From Pholiota molesta (Eukaryota > Basidiomycota > Agaricomycetes > Agaricales > Strophariaceae): a DNA stretch of 64,000 bases. Under the pieces are notes generated by a model. The model saw only the letters and a list, made by a program, of their open reading frames with translations. It had not been told where the DNA came from and made no database searches. A program made the position numbers and the translations under genes. Shown in pieces: positions 12,601 to 24,700 of the stretch (position 1 is the stretch's first letter; the number at the start of each line of letters is the position of its first letter). The stretch lies in the NCBI GenBank assembly GCA_014925825.1, contig JACGCK010000058.1:207995-271994 (forward strand). Direction: 5' to 3'.

Positions 12601-13748
12601 CTTTCTGGTATGTCGACTATCTTGTCCTCTATGTCTTCCAAGTCATCTGGATGAACCATGGCCCGGATGAAATCCTTTATCTACTCGGCGGCATTGAGGC
12701 AGATTTTTAAGACAAACTGAAGGCCTTGCTTACCTCTTTGGACGGGCACCACACTCCCTCCATTGGACTTCTCCCTTTGATCGGAGAGGAAAAGTTGAAG
12801 TCATGTAAATCGTTGACGAAATTATCACTCTGAAGATATGTGAGTTATTTTCTGAGGGGTTATGTAATGAGACCTACTTCTTGGGATGCACTTGCTGGTG
12901 GGGAACTTTTTTTTGAATGCTGTGTAACCCACGCATTGAAATCGTGGATCTAAAAATGATAAGTTGAAATATACGCATGTCATCTGAAACGAACTTTACC
13001 TCTTCCAAAGGTGTTGGGCGAGGCAGTTGGCTCTGGGAGCCAGTGTTTAGTTTGGAAGTCGCATTAAAGACGTCATCAATCTAGAACCAGGTCAGTTCAC
13101 ATATGAATACTGAAGATAACTATGATCATGCCTCTTCGGCAGGTTTTAATTTTGGCGGCCATGCGGGGGGCTGTGGCGAAGGCAGCGGCGACATCGGCGC
13201 TGTCGGCGAGGTCGGAGGTGTGACGAAATTATCCATCTGAAGATATCTGAGTTATTTTCTGAGGGGTTATGTAGCGAGACCTACTTCTTGGGATGCACTT
13301 GGTGGGGGGGAACTTTTTTTTGCATGCTGTGTAACCCACACATTGAAATCGTGGATCTAAAAATGATAAGTTGAAATATACGCATGTCATCTGAAACGAA
13401 CTTTACCTCTTCCAAAGGTGTTGGGCGAGGCAGTTGGCTCTGGGAGCCAGTGTTTAGTTTGGAAGTCGCATTAAAGACGTCGTCGATCTAGAACCAGGTC
13501 AGTTCACATATGAATACTGAAGATAACTATGATCATGCCTCTTCGGCAGGTTTTAATTTTGGCGGCCATGCGGGGGGCGGTGGCGAAGGTAGCGGCGATG
13601 GCGGCGCCATCCGCAAGGAAGGAGGTGGGATGGCCTGCGGCCGCATTTCCGGAGTTGCGGAAACGCTTTCTCCCCTGGGCACGGACAACGTACGCATTCT
13701 CTTGTTGCTGTTCACGGTGGGGGATGTCATCGTTAGGCAAAGGGGCAC
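9653..13748 (-). CDS. Ulp1-like (C48) cysteine protease fused to a long unrecognised C-terminal region
   Basis: Multi-exon minus-strand gene. The N-terminal exons (about 13.7-12.4 kb) encode acidic and Ser/Pro-rich linker sequence, and one exon block is tandemly duplicated. At 12409-12038 a frame has WLDYSVVNFIL, then NHFFTVYMDHEHKSVTVFG, which fits the Ulp1 catalytic His and Asp strands. At 11960-11900 follows IPWKMNGVDCGPIA, the N-G-x-D-C-G catalytic-Cys motif. Ulp1 proteases process SUMO or related tags. About 700 residues follow (to 9653) that I do not recognise; they include an HMVKINWNKMS segment and a C-terminal VECKGFKLNVI region. An in-frame TGA at 12035-12037 lies between the His and Cys halves and needs an unseen intron, readthrough or a sequence error. 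Ulp1-like proteases accompany some KDZ/Zisupton-type transposons, but no KDZ transposase is seen here. Start codon and final exon are unresolved. Confidence 0.55.
12814..13620. repeat. Tandem duplication of about 400 bp, period 408, containing coding exons
   Basis: The block starting GACGAAATTATC at 12814 recurs at 13222 with high identity, including the T-run after GGGGAACTT, the ATCTAAAAATGATAAG segment and the GGCGGCCATGCGGGG segment. On the minus strand each copy contains the same exon (residues IDDVFNATSKLN..., with a GTAAAG donor), so two exons of the Ulp1-like gene are duplicated. Confidence 0.8.
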
Positions 13749-13835
13749 GGCGCGAACTCAATGTTCATATGCAGAAACAGACTCATTACAAATATGATCG
13801 ATCGAGAAGAAAAAAACAAACAAAAAACTTTCATC

Positions 13836-14858
13836 TCAAATTTCCTGTTCCGCGTATCTCCTGTACTCCTCCCAAACTGAATCATGCGAGTAATAGACTA
13901 AAGTCATCCTGATTTGGCCCTCCCATACCTTGATTTCGTGGAAGAGGTCGCGGGCCTTGAGGACAATTGCATCTCCACTACGGAACCGGGTGACGACCTC
14001 CTTTTTCCCATCCAAGCTGAGGACGACCTCGCCTCCCTCAAAGTTTCCAAAAACAAACATCACGGACCAACATTCTTTCGCATCCCTGGTATCTTTGTGC
14101 CGGCCGCTCCGCCGATTGACGATGATGCCGAGAGTGGTATGGAGGGCGGGGCTCACTGCGCAAATGGCTTGGACATGTGCTGACCGCCTAATCATTTGTT
14201 TTCGGAGTTCCCCCATCCTCCAGTGGCAGTCCTTATCAACGGTCTCGATCAGAAAATTGGCGCATATGGAAAGTGGAGCCAAAGCTCTCAACACGTCCAT
14301 CCCTTCCACAAAATTCGCGCACCCTCTGACCAGTGAGGCGGAGGGAGTCGAACGTTCGTGCTATGAGTGAATATGAGTCAGAAGGCGGTTGAAGAGAATA
14401 ACATAGAAAACTCACTGGATGCCCAGTGGCGTGGTTAGAATGCGAAAGGTAGAGGCATCCAAATAATTTAGTGTTGGTCGCATAATTGCCCTTGGTATGA
14501 TCCGCGCTCTCATCTAAAAATCCTTTCCCCACATAATTGAGAACCGTGTTGGTAACCCATTCCTGTGATCGTTCGGTAAGGTCGGTCGGCAAGGAATCGG
14601 CATATGATAAACTACTTGCCCTTGCGTCCGTGTTCAGGACGGAAGGAAAAACCACGGCGTGCTGAATACCGCCGCTCTCCAAAATGAGGGTGTCATTGGA
14701 GGATGCCAGATCGGCCGCAGTATTGAGGTCTGTGGGGGAAAATCCATTAAATTAACAATCATGCTCAACCACAAGACCTTTCACCCACTAATTCGCGTTG
14801 CGTTTTCCAAATTCATCACGACACGGGTTTCATAGTCTACGCCGCGTAGGGTGTCCAT
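13836..14858 (-). CDS. TET/JBP-like 2OG-Fe(II) DNA dioxygenase
   Basis: ATG at 14858-14856 (MDTLRGVDYETRVV), an intron ending at the CCCCACAG acceptor near 14733, further exons, and a TGA at 13838-13836. The C-terminal exon shows the double-stranded beta-helix signature: an H-x-D iron ligand pair in GRHKDTRDA, a glycine-rich FGNFEGGEVVLSLDG turn, FRSGDAIVLKARDLFHEI with the distal iron-ligand His, and GQIRMTLVYY with the 2-oxoglutarate-binding Arg. Fungal TET/JBP proteins oxidise 5-methylcytosine and are expanded in basidiomycetes, often near KDZ transposons. All expected catalytic residues are visible, so the enzyme could be active. It is divergently arranged with the BAH/PHD-like gene and lies just upstream of the Ulp1-like gene on the same strand. 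Substrate is inferred from family, not shown; another 2OG oxygenase subfamily is the main alternative. Confidence 0.72.
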
Positions 14859-15037
14859 GATGATGATGATAGACGCAAAGTTGAAACCACAAGCGTTGGG
14901 GAAGGGAGAGGGGGGATGTTATCTGATGATCTCGATCGCCAACCCAAAATAGATTATTGTGAGAAAATTTGATTGATCGCAGATTTGGCCCATCTTCTCC
15001 TTTACCGTTGCACCATCACCCCGTTCTCATCTCAGCC
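14859..15037. promoter_or_regulatory. Shared divergent promoter, about 180 bp
   Basis: The ATGs of the TET/JBP-like gene (14858, minus) and the BAH/PHD-like gene (15038, plus) are only 179 bp apart, so they probably share a bidirectional promoter. It contains a GATCTCGATCGCC region and CATCAT/ATGATG repeats. No canonical TATA box was found. Confidence 0.5.
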
Positions 15038-18000
15038 ATGTCGTCCTGCTATCTTGAAGCCTATGACTGGACTCATGCACCTCTGAAGGAAAGGGTGTGG
15101 GCTGAGACCCTCGACAATGCCTCCACACCGTACCGCGTGGACGCCGATGGCAACATCATTGCTTTTCATCTCGGGACTGACCGTGATGCGGCTGAGACGC
15201 CCTCGTTCTCGACGGGTGAAATTTCCACTGAGCGCATGAGGATCTTCCTCGCGAAATATCTCGCCCTCTGTTGGCTCTTTACTCTAAAGGGACGCAAAGA
15301 GTTCGGTGTTCTTCCCTTCCGACGCCTCGTTCGCTATTTGCGATATTACCAGGCCATCTTGGGTGATCTTCGCTCTTCCCAATCCGCATCCTTCGAATTC
15401 TGGTGGCACAACGAGTCCCACATGGCCCATATGCAACATTCCAGTGCACGAGAACCTCGCTCGGAGGGTCCCCTCACTGTTGAAGGGGTGACCGAGGAAA
15501 ACGACATCGAGTGGGAATTGAACGTTCTCTTGGCGCAAGACAACTTTGCACTGGTCTCCCAGGCCGACTTGAACCAGACTGCGGGATTTGTCGAGGATTG
15601 GATCGAGGCCGAGGTGGATAGGGAGCTTGGGCCTGATAGGGAGGCCATGGAGGAAATGGTGACGGACGGTAAGCATGATTCAGCGTGTACTGAAATACTC
15701 GCTGATAATCTACTTTCAGATCTATATGGTTCCAGTGACTACGACAGTGACGAGGGGAGCGAAGACGACCAAGTCGCACCGGAGGAGCACCTGGGAGCGA
15801 GTGCGCCGACGCCTGCCACAGGAGTCACGTCAGCGGGTAGGTCGCCAACGTCGGCGACAGTAGCGGGGGCATCGCCAAGCGCGGGAACGTCTTTGGGGGT
15901 AGTTCCAGTTGATGTACCAATGATGCAGGAAGAGGGGGGTGAAGGAGATGATGAGGCGGATCCTGGTGCGTACTTTTGGTTATCATGTCTTAGGGTTTCT
16001 ATTAACGTCGGCGACACTAGTGGTAGCATTGCCGAGGGCCCCAGATGAAGAACCAATGCAGGACGAGGGGAGCGAAGGAGACGATGAGGAGGAGCCTGGT
16101 GCGTTCCTTCAGTTTCAATGCCATGGTTTTTCTATTTATCATCGCTGTCTGCCATTCAGTTGCCCCTGCGCCCAAGCCCAAAAAGAAAGCGGCACGTCCG
16201 GCGAAAGGCGGTAAGTGCCGCCATCAAAATAACATCTTTCATCCCCTGAAATAGATGATATTATTATAGGGAAGGGAAAAGGAACGCCAAACCCAAGGCA
16301 CCCGCGAAAGCGTTCAAGGACCAAGGTACTGGATACGTTCCCACTGGCGATCATAAGGCTATTTTGGCTTTTGAGAAGCTCGCACGTATGCGCGGTTTTT
16401 AATACCATACCCCCTCCTTCCTCTCGCCCACGGTTTCGTTTTCCTATTTTTTTTTTTGACACAATTGGACTCAGCATTTTGTTTACATGATACTTAATAG
16501 AACGTGATCATGACCCATACGCATCATCGACTGAACGCACCGACACCGAGGGAGAACAAGTGGGTAAGTGTCCAGGAAATCATCTAATGAAACCCTCTAG
16601 GCCAACGGCTTCACTTGCAGCACCCCCTCCTTCCCACTTTCCTGCCGCTATGGAACGCCCGGTGTCCAAAAATCCAAGTTAGTGACGACTCTAAAAGTAT
16701 TCCGAAAGTTGTATTCACGCAAATGCCTTCAGTTGTCGCGTTGACCTTCGTCAAATGCTTCAGCATCGAAAGATGACCGATGAATTTGAATTGAGCAAGA
16801 TGCCATATTTACGTTCCAAGCACACGCCCACAGTATCCTCCAGTGAGACGGAAGACAAGCCTCTGAGCGACATCAAAAAAAGGCTTTGGGACCGAAGGAA
16901 GCCTTCCCTTCCCAAACTTCAAAATAATCCAATTCTCCCTCGGCGTAAAGGTCAAACTTGTTGTCTCTACGTTTTTTGCATTGACGCTGACGATGCCTCA
17001 GTTAACAAGGATTCTCTTTCCAAAGAGAACATTCCCAGAGGTCGTGGCGATGTGATGAGAACCATTCCAGACGTGTCTCTTCCTCCCGATGAGATGCCAG
17101 AGGAAAACCCCCTTCCTCACATCGACGACGACGAGGTTGAGATGCTAGAGGAAGACCACGTAGAAAATATGCTTTCACAAACCACTCCCCCTCCTCTAGG
17201 CGAAAGATCTGACTCTCCTGACACGGATAGAGCTCTTCGTGAGCTGGCAACTTATGATAGGGAGATCGCTTTGGATCGCATGGAAGACATGTTTGCTCAT
17301 GTGGCTCTGCCGCAGATAGACAGTTTACCGGATGGGTCAGCAGTCGCATCATCATCGGTCGGAGATACCGAGGTGGATGAGTTGGATGATGATGGAGAAT
17401 CTGAAGTCGACGATGGTGATGCCGAATGGGAGGAAGCGCCGGTTCCCCTCCAGCGCACCCGTCAAAACCCCACTCGGGCTGTACGGGGAAGACCACAGGG
17501 AGTCAAGAACAAACCCAAGAAAAAATCAACCCCCCCTGCCAGACCGAACAGACGTGGCCAAAAACGCACGCGAGAAGCGGTATCGCCGTCGCCGACGCGG
17601 GAAGACTTTGATATGCCCACCCCGATTGTCGTTCAAGTCCACAAAAACATCTCTAAACCGACTCCGTCCCCCTCCAAAAAGGCCAGAAAGGCTGTATCTC
17701 CAGCCCGTCGAGATTCCAAGCCGCTCAAGATGGGAACTCGAGAACGATCCCGTGTTATTCTCACTCATTTGCGGGCCGATCTTCGAGAATTTCTTTACCA
17801 CTTGAATAACCCCAAGATTGTGAGTTTCTCGTTGTTAAGTTATGTTTTCCCGACTTACTTTCGTTTGTAGAAGAAGGCCGAAGGAGACAAATTTTTCGCT
17901 GACTGGCTCGACGAAGTGATAGAGGTGTTGCAACGGGCAGATGTCGACAAGCCGACCGTTTTCGGCACCCATTTGCAGTTATTCAGTAAAGTGGCCCTCA

Positions 18001-19523
18001 AAATCGAGGAGCGCCGCCCTGATGATCCGCTCCTCATCAAATTCGCCACTGTCGCTTTCATTTTTAGGAAACATCGAGAAATGTAATGTTCCTGATCGAG
18101 TAGAGTAGATCTCGATCTCCGGCAGAATCTAATTCCGTTTTCAATGTGTTATAAAAACCCGGGTGCGACGAAAGCTCCCCCACCCAAAATGACTCCTCAT
18201 GTACCTCTGGAAGACTTCCGTACTTTATACTCTACATCGCGTGAAATGCTGCGTGAGGTCACTTTCATTTTCTTGTTTTCTTTCATTTTTAACACTTCAT
18301 TCAGTTCAGGGAGAGGACGGAACGTCTCTTGAAATTCGAGTGGGGGACTCGTGCGTATTCCTAACTCTTGCATGACTGAACGATGGAATAACACTGACCC
18401 CCTAGCGTTTTTATTCAACCGCCCCCTGGTGTATACAATCACGACGCCCAATACAAGAAACGACGCAAGATTCCTGGTCACTTGTACTGGCAAGGTAAAA
18501 TCATTCACCTTGGCCAACGAAAAGAGGAACTGGGTTCGGATGATGGAGAAGATGATGAGACGGTTCCCCCTGTGAGTTTTATCTTTCTATGTGATGTTTT
18601 CTTGGATTTATATTCGTCCCATGTCAGGCGGCCGTCGTGATTGAGTGGTATTATACATACTACGATGTCAAGGACACCCGGGCAAGCCTCATTAAATCGT
18701 TGTAAGCTCCTATTCATTATGTCTGATGTCCACTTTTAAATTTATTCTTCAGAGGAATGGGGAACGTCGGTCATCTCGAAAGACTTCACAGCAACCATAA
18801 ACAGGTTATTTTTCCCGATGCGATTGAAGGTCTGTCGCTTCTCGCCTTGTCCTTTTCTGTGTTCATGGACAAGATCTCCAGACGTCTTTCACCCCAAGGT
18901 CTTTCAAGACACCACCGTGTCTATGCCACTTATGGATCGCGACGATTACTTTGTACGACAAGGAAAATTAATTTGGGATAAGGGAAAGGTGGTCCTACGA
19001 GTGCGTCTCCCATTGTTCTACTTTCCAAATCCTTTCTGACGTTCTTTCTCCAGAGAAATGGGTCTATTTGTCACGAAGATTGCATCAAGGACTCCGTGTA
19101 TGACCCTTCGGACGTGGACTGTGAACTTCGTTGGTGTGGACCTTGTCATAGGTGGTTTCACTCCTCCTGTGTCGAAGTCGAGAACACCTTGGAGTTGGGG
19201 GAGGATGACGATCAGCTCTACCTTTTGGAGAAAGGTACAGACTTATTTTCTAGGTTGATATCTCGCCCAGTCAGGAGATATTCGAGGAAACACGGGGCGC
19301 CCCTCAGCCTTGAAAAAATTCAGACACACCTGATTTCCAAGTGGAGACTTCTCAAAGGGGGTGTCTATGATGCCGAGCGTTTGAGTCATGACGTTGAAGA
19401 GTGTGATTTGTTTGCGGGGGGGTGAAGGAGGACAAATGGGAGCAGGCCATCGAGAGTGCTTTGAAGGTGATGGGTGATTGGGAATGGATGAAGTGCCCAT
19501 CCTGCCTGAGTAGTTACATATGA
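15038..19523 (+). CDS. Multi-exon chromatin-like protein: acidic region, AT-hook-like motif, BAH-like and PHD-like domains
   Basis: ATG at 15038 (MSSCYLEAYDW). The first exon of about 200 residues is unrecognised; acidic, low-complexity small exons follow to 16.4 kb. The exon at 16755-17820 is acidic and carries the basic AT-hook-like VRGRPQG followed by KNKPKKK. Exons at 17870-18080 are helical (EFLYHL...FFADWLDEVIEVL). From 18.4 kb an YWQGKIIHLG segment, WYYTYYDVKDT, SNHKQVIFPDAIEG and PLMDRDDYFVR fit a BAH domain. Next is a finger with ICHEDC, LRWCGPCHRWFHSSC and, after a shift, MKCPSC, as in PHD zinc fingers that read histone tails. A G-run at 19416-19422 puts the last about 30 codons (ending TGA 19521-19523) out of frame by one base. 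Two adjacent genes (split near 16.5 kb) is an alternative model. Confidence 0.5.
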
Positions 19524-19945
19524 TGTTCTACCTTGATGTTATAAACTGATTCCATTTGACTGCGAAAACAACTTGCAATTACAGCGGTAAACGTGTGTGG
19601 CGACCGTCGCCAAGGCGCAATGTGATCGGAATAACTTGGGGAAGAATTAGTGGTCAACTTGGTCGCCGAGCGTCGGCAAGAAGCAAGGCAAGCGTTACAT
19701 TCGCTGTGGTCGGCGCCATGGAAAATACACGTCGGATTAGAGGCCTTGGGAGGGGCCGGCCATTCCCGAGCAAGCAAATGTTGGAAAACATTTTAATAGC
19801 GTATGAAGACCGTCGAAAATCTCACTAAATCATCAAAGTTGTGTTTGTGAGCTCAGCGTGAACGCGGTCTTTAGATCGTTCGTGAGGCATAAACAACAGC
19901 AAACAACACCCTTGACGCCATCCACCATTGATCGTCGTGTATACA

Positions 19946-20480
19946 ATGGCCTCCTCGTCATCGCACGCATCCACCTCTGGTAAGGCCACCCTAAAACATC
20001 CTCCAAAACATCGATTGATGTTGTACAGCTCCAGATCCATCCTTTGGTTACCATCGCGACGCGATTGAAACCCTGCTAGAGGCATGGAACAATGAATTCC
20101 AACCATGGCCTAGGGTCCTCGAAGGAAAGGCTGTCCTCGAAACCCTTCTCGCGAGGAAGGCGCCCTTCTATTTCAGCGATGGCTTTTTTGACAACCCAAG
20201 TAAGTTCCATTCTTCCACACTTTCATCATGTCGCGTTAAAAATAGGTTAGATCACCCGGTCAAGATTTTACCATATCCGAAGGGACACCCCGTCCCCCAA
20301 CCTATAGATGCATTTAATGATATCATCAAACTTCCCCAAGGGTATGGGGGCCTAATAATCTTATCCCCCGGATTTAACTTGAATCTGATATTCCCACGGC
20401 CTATTTTTAGTCTACTTTTGCTTACCCACACTTGTTTTGTAATGCTCTATGATGGAATGTATCTCAATATAATCCTCTAA
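19946..20480 (+). CDS. Small three-exon hypothetical protein, about 144 aa
   Basis: Exons 19946-19979, 20029-20199 and 20251-20480 join in frame through GTAAGG..ACAG and GTAAGT..TTAG introns of 49 and 51 nt. The protein begins MASSSSHASTS and is rich in aromatic and acidic residues (APFYFSDGFFDNP), then has PVKILPYPKGHPVPQP. I recognise no family. The last third is hydrophobic (IFSLLLLTHTCF) and looks like readthrough into the repeat-rich DNA starting at 20.5 kb, so the true 3' part may have been displaced by an insertion there. The clean phase of both introns argues that the first 80 codons are real. Confidence 0.45.
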
Positions 20481-20539
20481 GCACAGCTATTTCTGTTTTA
20501 TCCTCCTTTTTTGTTACATTAATTGGTTCTATTCTGCGG

Positions 20540-21611
20540 ATTTTGGGTCACGGGACTGCCACCTTCCTTATATAGACTTTGGCCTCCAAAAACCCAAATG
20601 GGGACAGTGGCTTACATAAACATAAATTGCTGTGTCCGCGCACATTACAATTGTTTATTTGTCTGTGTTCTGCAGAGTTTCGTGTCACAAGACTGCCACC
20701 TTCCTTATATAGATTTTGGCATCCAAAATCCAAATGGGGACAGTGGCTTACATAAACATAAATTGTTGTGTACGCCGCATGTTACAATTAATTATTTCTT
20801 TGTTCCAACTCATTTTGTTACCTTGACTTGCCAATGCACATTCTTTTCCTGTATTTTAGTCACCTTGTTTTTGGGTTAGGTGACTTTGTTGTTCAATTCC
20901 TTGGTCCATATGTATTGTGGACATCCACAACCTAAATAGAGAAAGTGGATTACATAATCTGGAAATTGTACCGTACGCCGTATGGTGCAATTACCCATGC
21001 CCGTGTATCTGTTTCTTTGGGTATGTTGCATGTGACTTTGGTCCATCTTACACTTTTTTTTTGGACATTTTTTTTGATGTGGAACTTCTGCGTTTTTTGG
21101 GGTCCAGGGACGTTGTGCTTGGCATTGCTGTCCTTATTGGGCTGTGGACGTCCACAACCTAAAAGGGAAAGTGCATTACATAAACAAAAATTGTACTGTC
21201 CGCCGTATGCTACAATCACTGATGTCATTCATACAGGCATGTTGGGGTGACAGTGATCCATTCTCATGCTGATGAGCCAGGGAGGATGTGCACACTTTTT
21301 TTTTGTTAGCTTTGCCGCAAGAATCCTGAAGGTTTGGTTTGGTAAGTAGTAGGCGTTGATTTTAAGAAGTTCTGTTTGTGCTGTGGAGTCGACTCCCTTC
21401 ATGTAAAATCTGCCCTACATCAACCAAAAATTGTACTGTACACTGTATGCTACAATTACTTTTGTAATGTCTATATTGTGTTGGTTGCCAGCTTTAGGGA
21501 ATGTTGTGCTGTTCTCTGTACGTTTATTGATACAATGCCTCTGCTCTATTTCGACTTGGTGCTTGGTGGTTTTCCCCATTTGGGTTTTTGGCGTCCACAA
21601 CCTAAATGGAG
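20540..21611. repeat. Imperfect repeat array: five 29-bp palindromes (A) with palindrome B half-sites
   Basis: Units of 140-240 bp each combine a B-type segment (CCAAAACCTAAATGGGGA-like, near 20571, 20722, 20924, 21148, 21590), a GTGGCTTACATAAACAT-like spacer, and palindrome A at 20625-20652 (28 bp), 20761-20789, 20964-20992, 21189-21217 and 21429-21457. A near-complete B palindrome lies at 21574-21611. No gene is visible here. The array ends about 60 bp before the TATA box of the recombinase-helicase gene. Confidence 0.8.
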
Positions 21612-21674
21612 AAATTTGTTTGTTTTAAACTGCAAATGTGCTGCTGACATCGCATAAGTCCCTGCCTTCTGATG

Positions 21675-21682
21675 TATAAATA
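21675..21682 (+). promoter_or_regulatory. TATA box of the recombinase-helicase gene
   Basis: TATAAATA, 74 bp upstream of the ATG at 21756, followed by a pyrimidine-rich CT/C-tract leader typical of fungal core promoters. Confidence 0.6.
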
Positions 21683-21755
21683 CTGGATGCCTTTTTACTC
21701 AACTCTCTGTTCACCCTTTTCCTCCCCCCCCCCTCCCCCCAACCTTTTCCTCGTT

Positions 21756-24700
21756 ATGGCTTCCTCAACATTTCCCACCTTTACCACCGTCTTGGACGAT
21801 ATAACATACAAAGTGGACTCCGATGACCAAGGTTATTATCGTTGTCCCTGCCGCAAACATCAGAATTCGCAACCTCCCCAAATGTACGATTGGGAAGGTA
21901 TCAATGCCCATTTCACAAGCTGGCTCAATATATCTGTGCAGAAGGTAACTTCAGCACTTTTGCTGGCTTTTCTTTATCTCATATTCGTTTGTTCATACAG
22001 CCCTACAACGTTCGGGTACATCTCCTTCTTTCTGTCACTCAGGGTGGACACTTATCTTGCCACTCTAGATCCCATTTGAGATTCTTTCTGATCACCTCAT
22101 TGACACCGCCTTGCTCAAGCGCTTGGGGTTGGTTGTGAATCGGACTGCCAAGGTGATGATTTGCACCCACTGCCGCATAGTATTGGCCAAGACGTACTGT
22201 GGTTTCCATATGCGCAAACAACACGAGTTGTCCATCAGCTCGTCCGATGCAGTCGAGCTTCTGTCGACCTTCCATCAATTTGCACTCTATGACAAGCTCT
22301 CCTTGGCACCAAATACCGTCGTTCCTGCTATAGAAGGCCTCGAACCGATGCTCGTCTATACTTGCCTGTTGTGCCCAGCCGCATATGCCAAATTGGATTC
22401 TATGCAGAAGCATCATCGCACACACCATCCCAAAGATCCTCGTCCAGAGACATGGCCACAGAGTATGGGGCAGCAACAGAATCGCAGCACCGCAAATTCC
22501 TGGTTTCGTGTGTCTACCATGGAATTTCGCCCCCCCCGCACCCCATCTGCGGAACTCGTGGCCCAAATAGAGAATTCTATGCAGGCGACTCTCCCCATAG
22601 ACATTGGTGCATTGGACGCTCGCAATGTCACTCCATGGCTTAGGGTTACACAATGGCACCTGCACACCAAAGGTTACGCTGCCGCTGATTTGCAGAAAAT
22701 GGTTGCTTATCCTACCGTGGGGGAGCTTCCGCATTTGAAGATGGCCGTGCAAGCGTTTTGGGAATCTGCTTCTCAACTGATCGATGCAACGTCTGTGTTG
22801 GTTTTGCAAAAGTTGAATTCGCCCTACATTGAAAAAACGTATGTGATATTTTATTTTAATTGTAGCGTACGGCGGACAGTGCAATTAATCTTCTTTCTTC
22901 CAGTGGAATCACCAACACTCCCTTCCATCACCTTCAAGATCATGATCGAGGGAGAGATTCCTATATTTCCCCCGTTGTTGGATTAGTGGCCATGCTTCTC
23001 CGTCCCTGGGGCGTGTATCCGCTCCATCTTCCTGTTACAGTTTTGACTGCGAGGGATACGCTCGTCGAAGACCTTCACAATCCTGATTCTGCTACGTGGT
23101 CCCAATCTGTGTTTGGCCTACTCTTTGCGCTCTGGTCCGTCAAGTGGATACCCTTGCCAGATTCTCCTGTCACGGATCCTACCCTCGTTTACTTTATGCT
23201 CTCTTCAATTCAAAAGGATGGCGGGTTTATGGAGCCCAAGCTGATTACCAATATCATTGCACGCTTTCAATACCTGATGCGCCTCGTCTTTCTGCAGGCC
23301 ATGCACGACAACGGGAATATTGAAATGGCAGCAGAGCAGCTTTCGGTCTGGTTCCAAGAAAAGCACGACTCCACCTTCAATTCCCTGCGCTCTCTTCAAC
23401 ACGTTGCGTCTTCCATTTCGTATTCCACGATCAGTCTTCCCAAAATTTGGTGGATTGACCGTGAACACCACCGATCCCTCCTGTACAAAGGCTATCCGAT
23501 TCAGTTCTCCGCATTTCCCGCCATGTTTGCAGCCATTGAGGACGAGATGGTCCACCTATGGCAAGAGGAGCTTCTTTGTGGGCTCCCCCTCAAAGTCCAG
23601 TATGGAAGACTTTATGACGACCTTCAGAATACCAGGCCGGGTTATTCTTTTGTCACTGATGAGCGCAACACGTGTTTTGGCAATCGGATGCAACTCTTGC
23701 AGGCCATCCTCGACACCCCAGATTTGTATAAACGTTTTGTGGCATACAATTCTGGTGGTGTTATTCGGTGGAATGTTATTGCCTTCCGACGATGGTTGGC
23801 CGCCTATGCGTCTTTCCAGCGCCTGCAGCTTATGCTGGTGATGATGGCAACGGGCTCTCCCAGTCGCGCAACAGAAATCACTGCACTCCTCTTAGCCAAT
23901 ACCGCCACCAATCCTATGCGAAATGTTACCGTGTTCGATACATTTGTGACCATCCTTTGCACGTATCAAAAGACGAGCGCCCTTACTGGAACGGACAAAT
24001 GTATCCCCCATGCCTTGAATGGCTTTAGCGCAGACTTGCTTGTTCAAGACCTTGCGATTACCCGTCCTTTTGCTGAAGTCGCCGCTCACCTCAGCTACCC
24101 CGACACCTCTAATGTTATTCAACTCTACCGCACCCATGTCTTTGTCAACCAAAACCGGCTTTTCGATACCGATGATCTCACAGCGGGTCTTCAAGAATTT
24201 ACATTAAAGTATCTGGGCGTCAAGTTGGGTGTTAACGGGTGGCGACATGTCAGTACCGCCTTTCGGCGCAAGATCTGCACGCGCATGGAGGATCTGTACG
24301 AAGAGGATGAAATGGACAACGTGCAAGCCCTCCAAAGTGGGCACAATCGTCAAACGGAGAATAGTGTCTATGCACTTAGCGCTGATTCGGCTATGGGTGC
24401 CCCCGAAGATCTCCTTCCTAGGTTTCTGGATGCCAGCAAGGACTGGCAGCTCGCCTGTCGTCTTGTCCCAGGTGGGCTCGGGCGCTCCTATATTGATTGC
24501 AGAGCATCCTCTTTCCAAGTCCTCCTCGATGCTGGCACCATTGATCTTGTACGTGGCCCTTCCCAAAATAGCCATCAGGATGTGCTTGCTGCCATCCATG
24601 GTCTCCGGGCCCATTTCGACCATGCAATGGCCAAACTCCTGGCGCACTTTCCTCAAACACCTCAAGGTAAGGATTTCTCTGCCTATTGCAATTTTATGCC

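Noticed and set aside
13510..13912. Plus-strand Gly/Ala-rich frames at 13.5-13.9 kb
   Set aside because: Antisense to the duplicated exons of the Ulp1-like gene and to the TET/JBP-like 3' end.
9653..20480. KDZ transposon with its own transposase
   Set aside because: The gene set resembles KDZ companions, but no KDZ transposase motifs or element ends were found.
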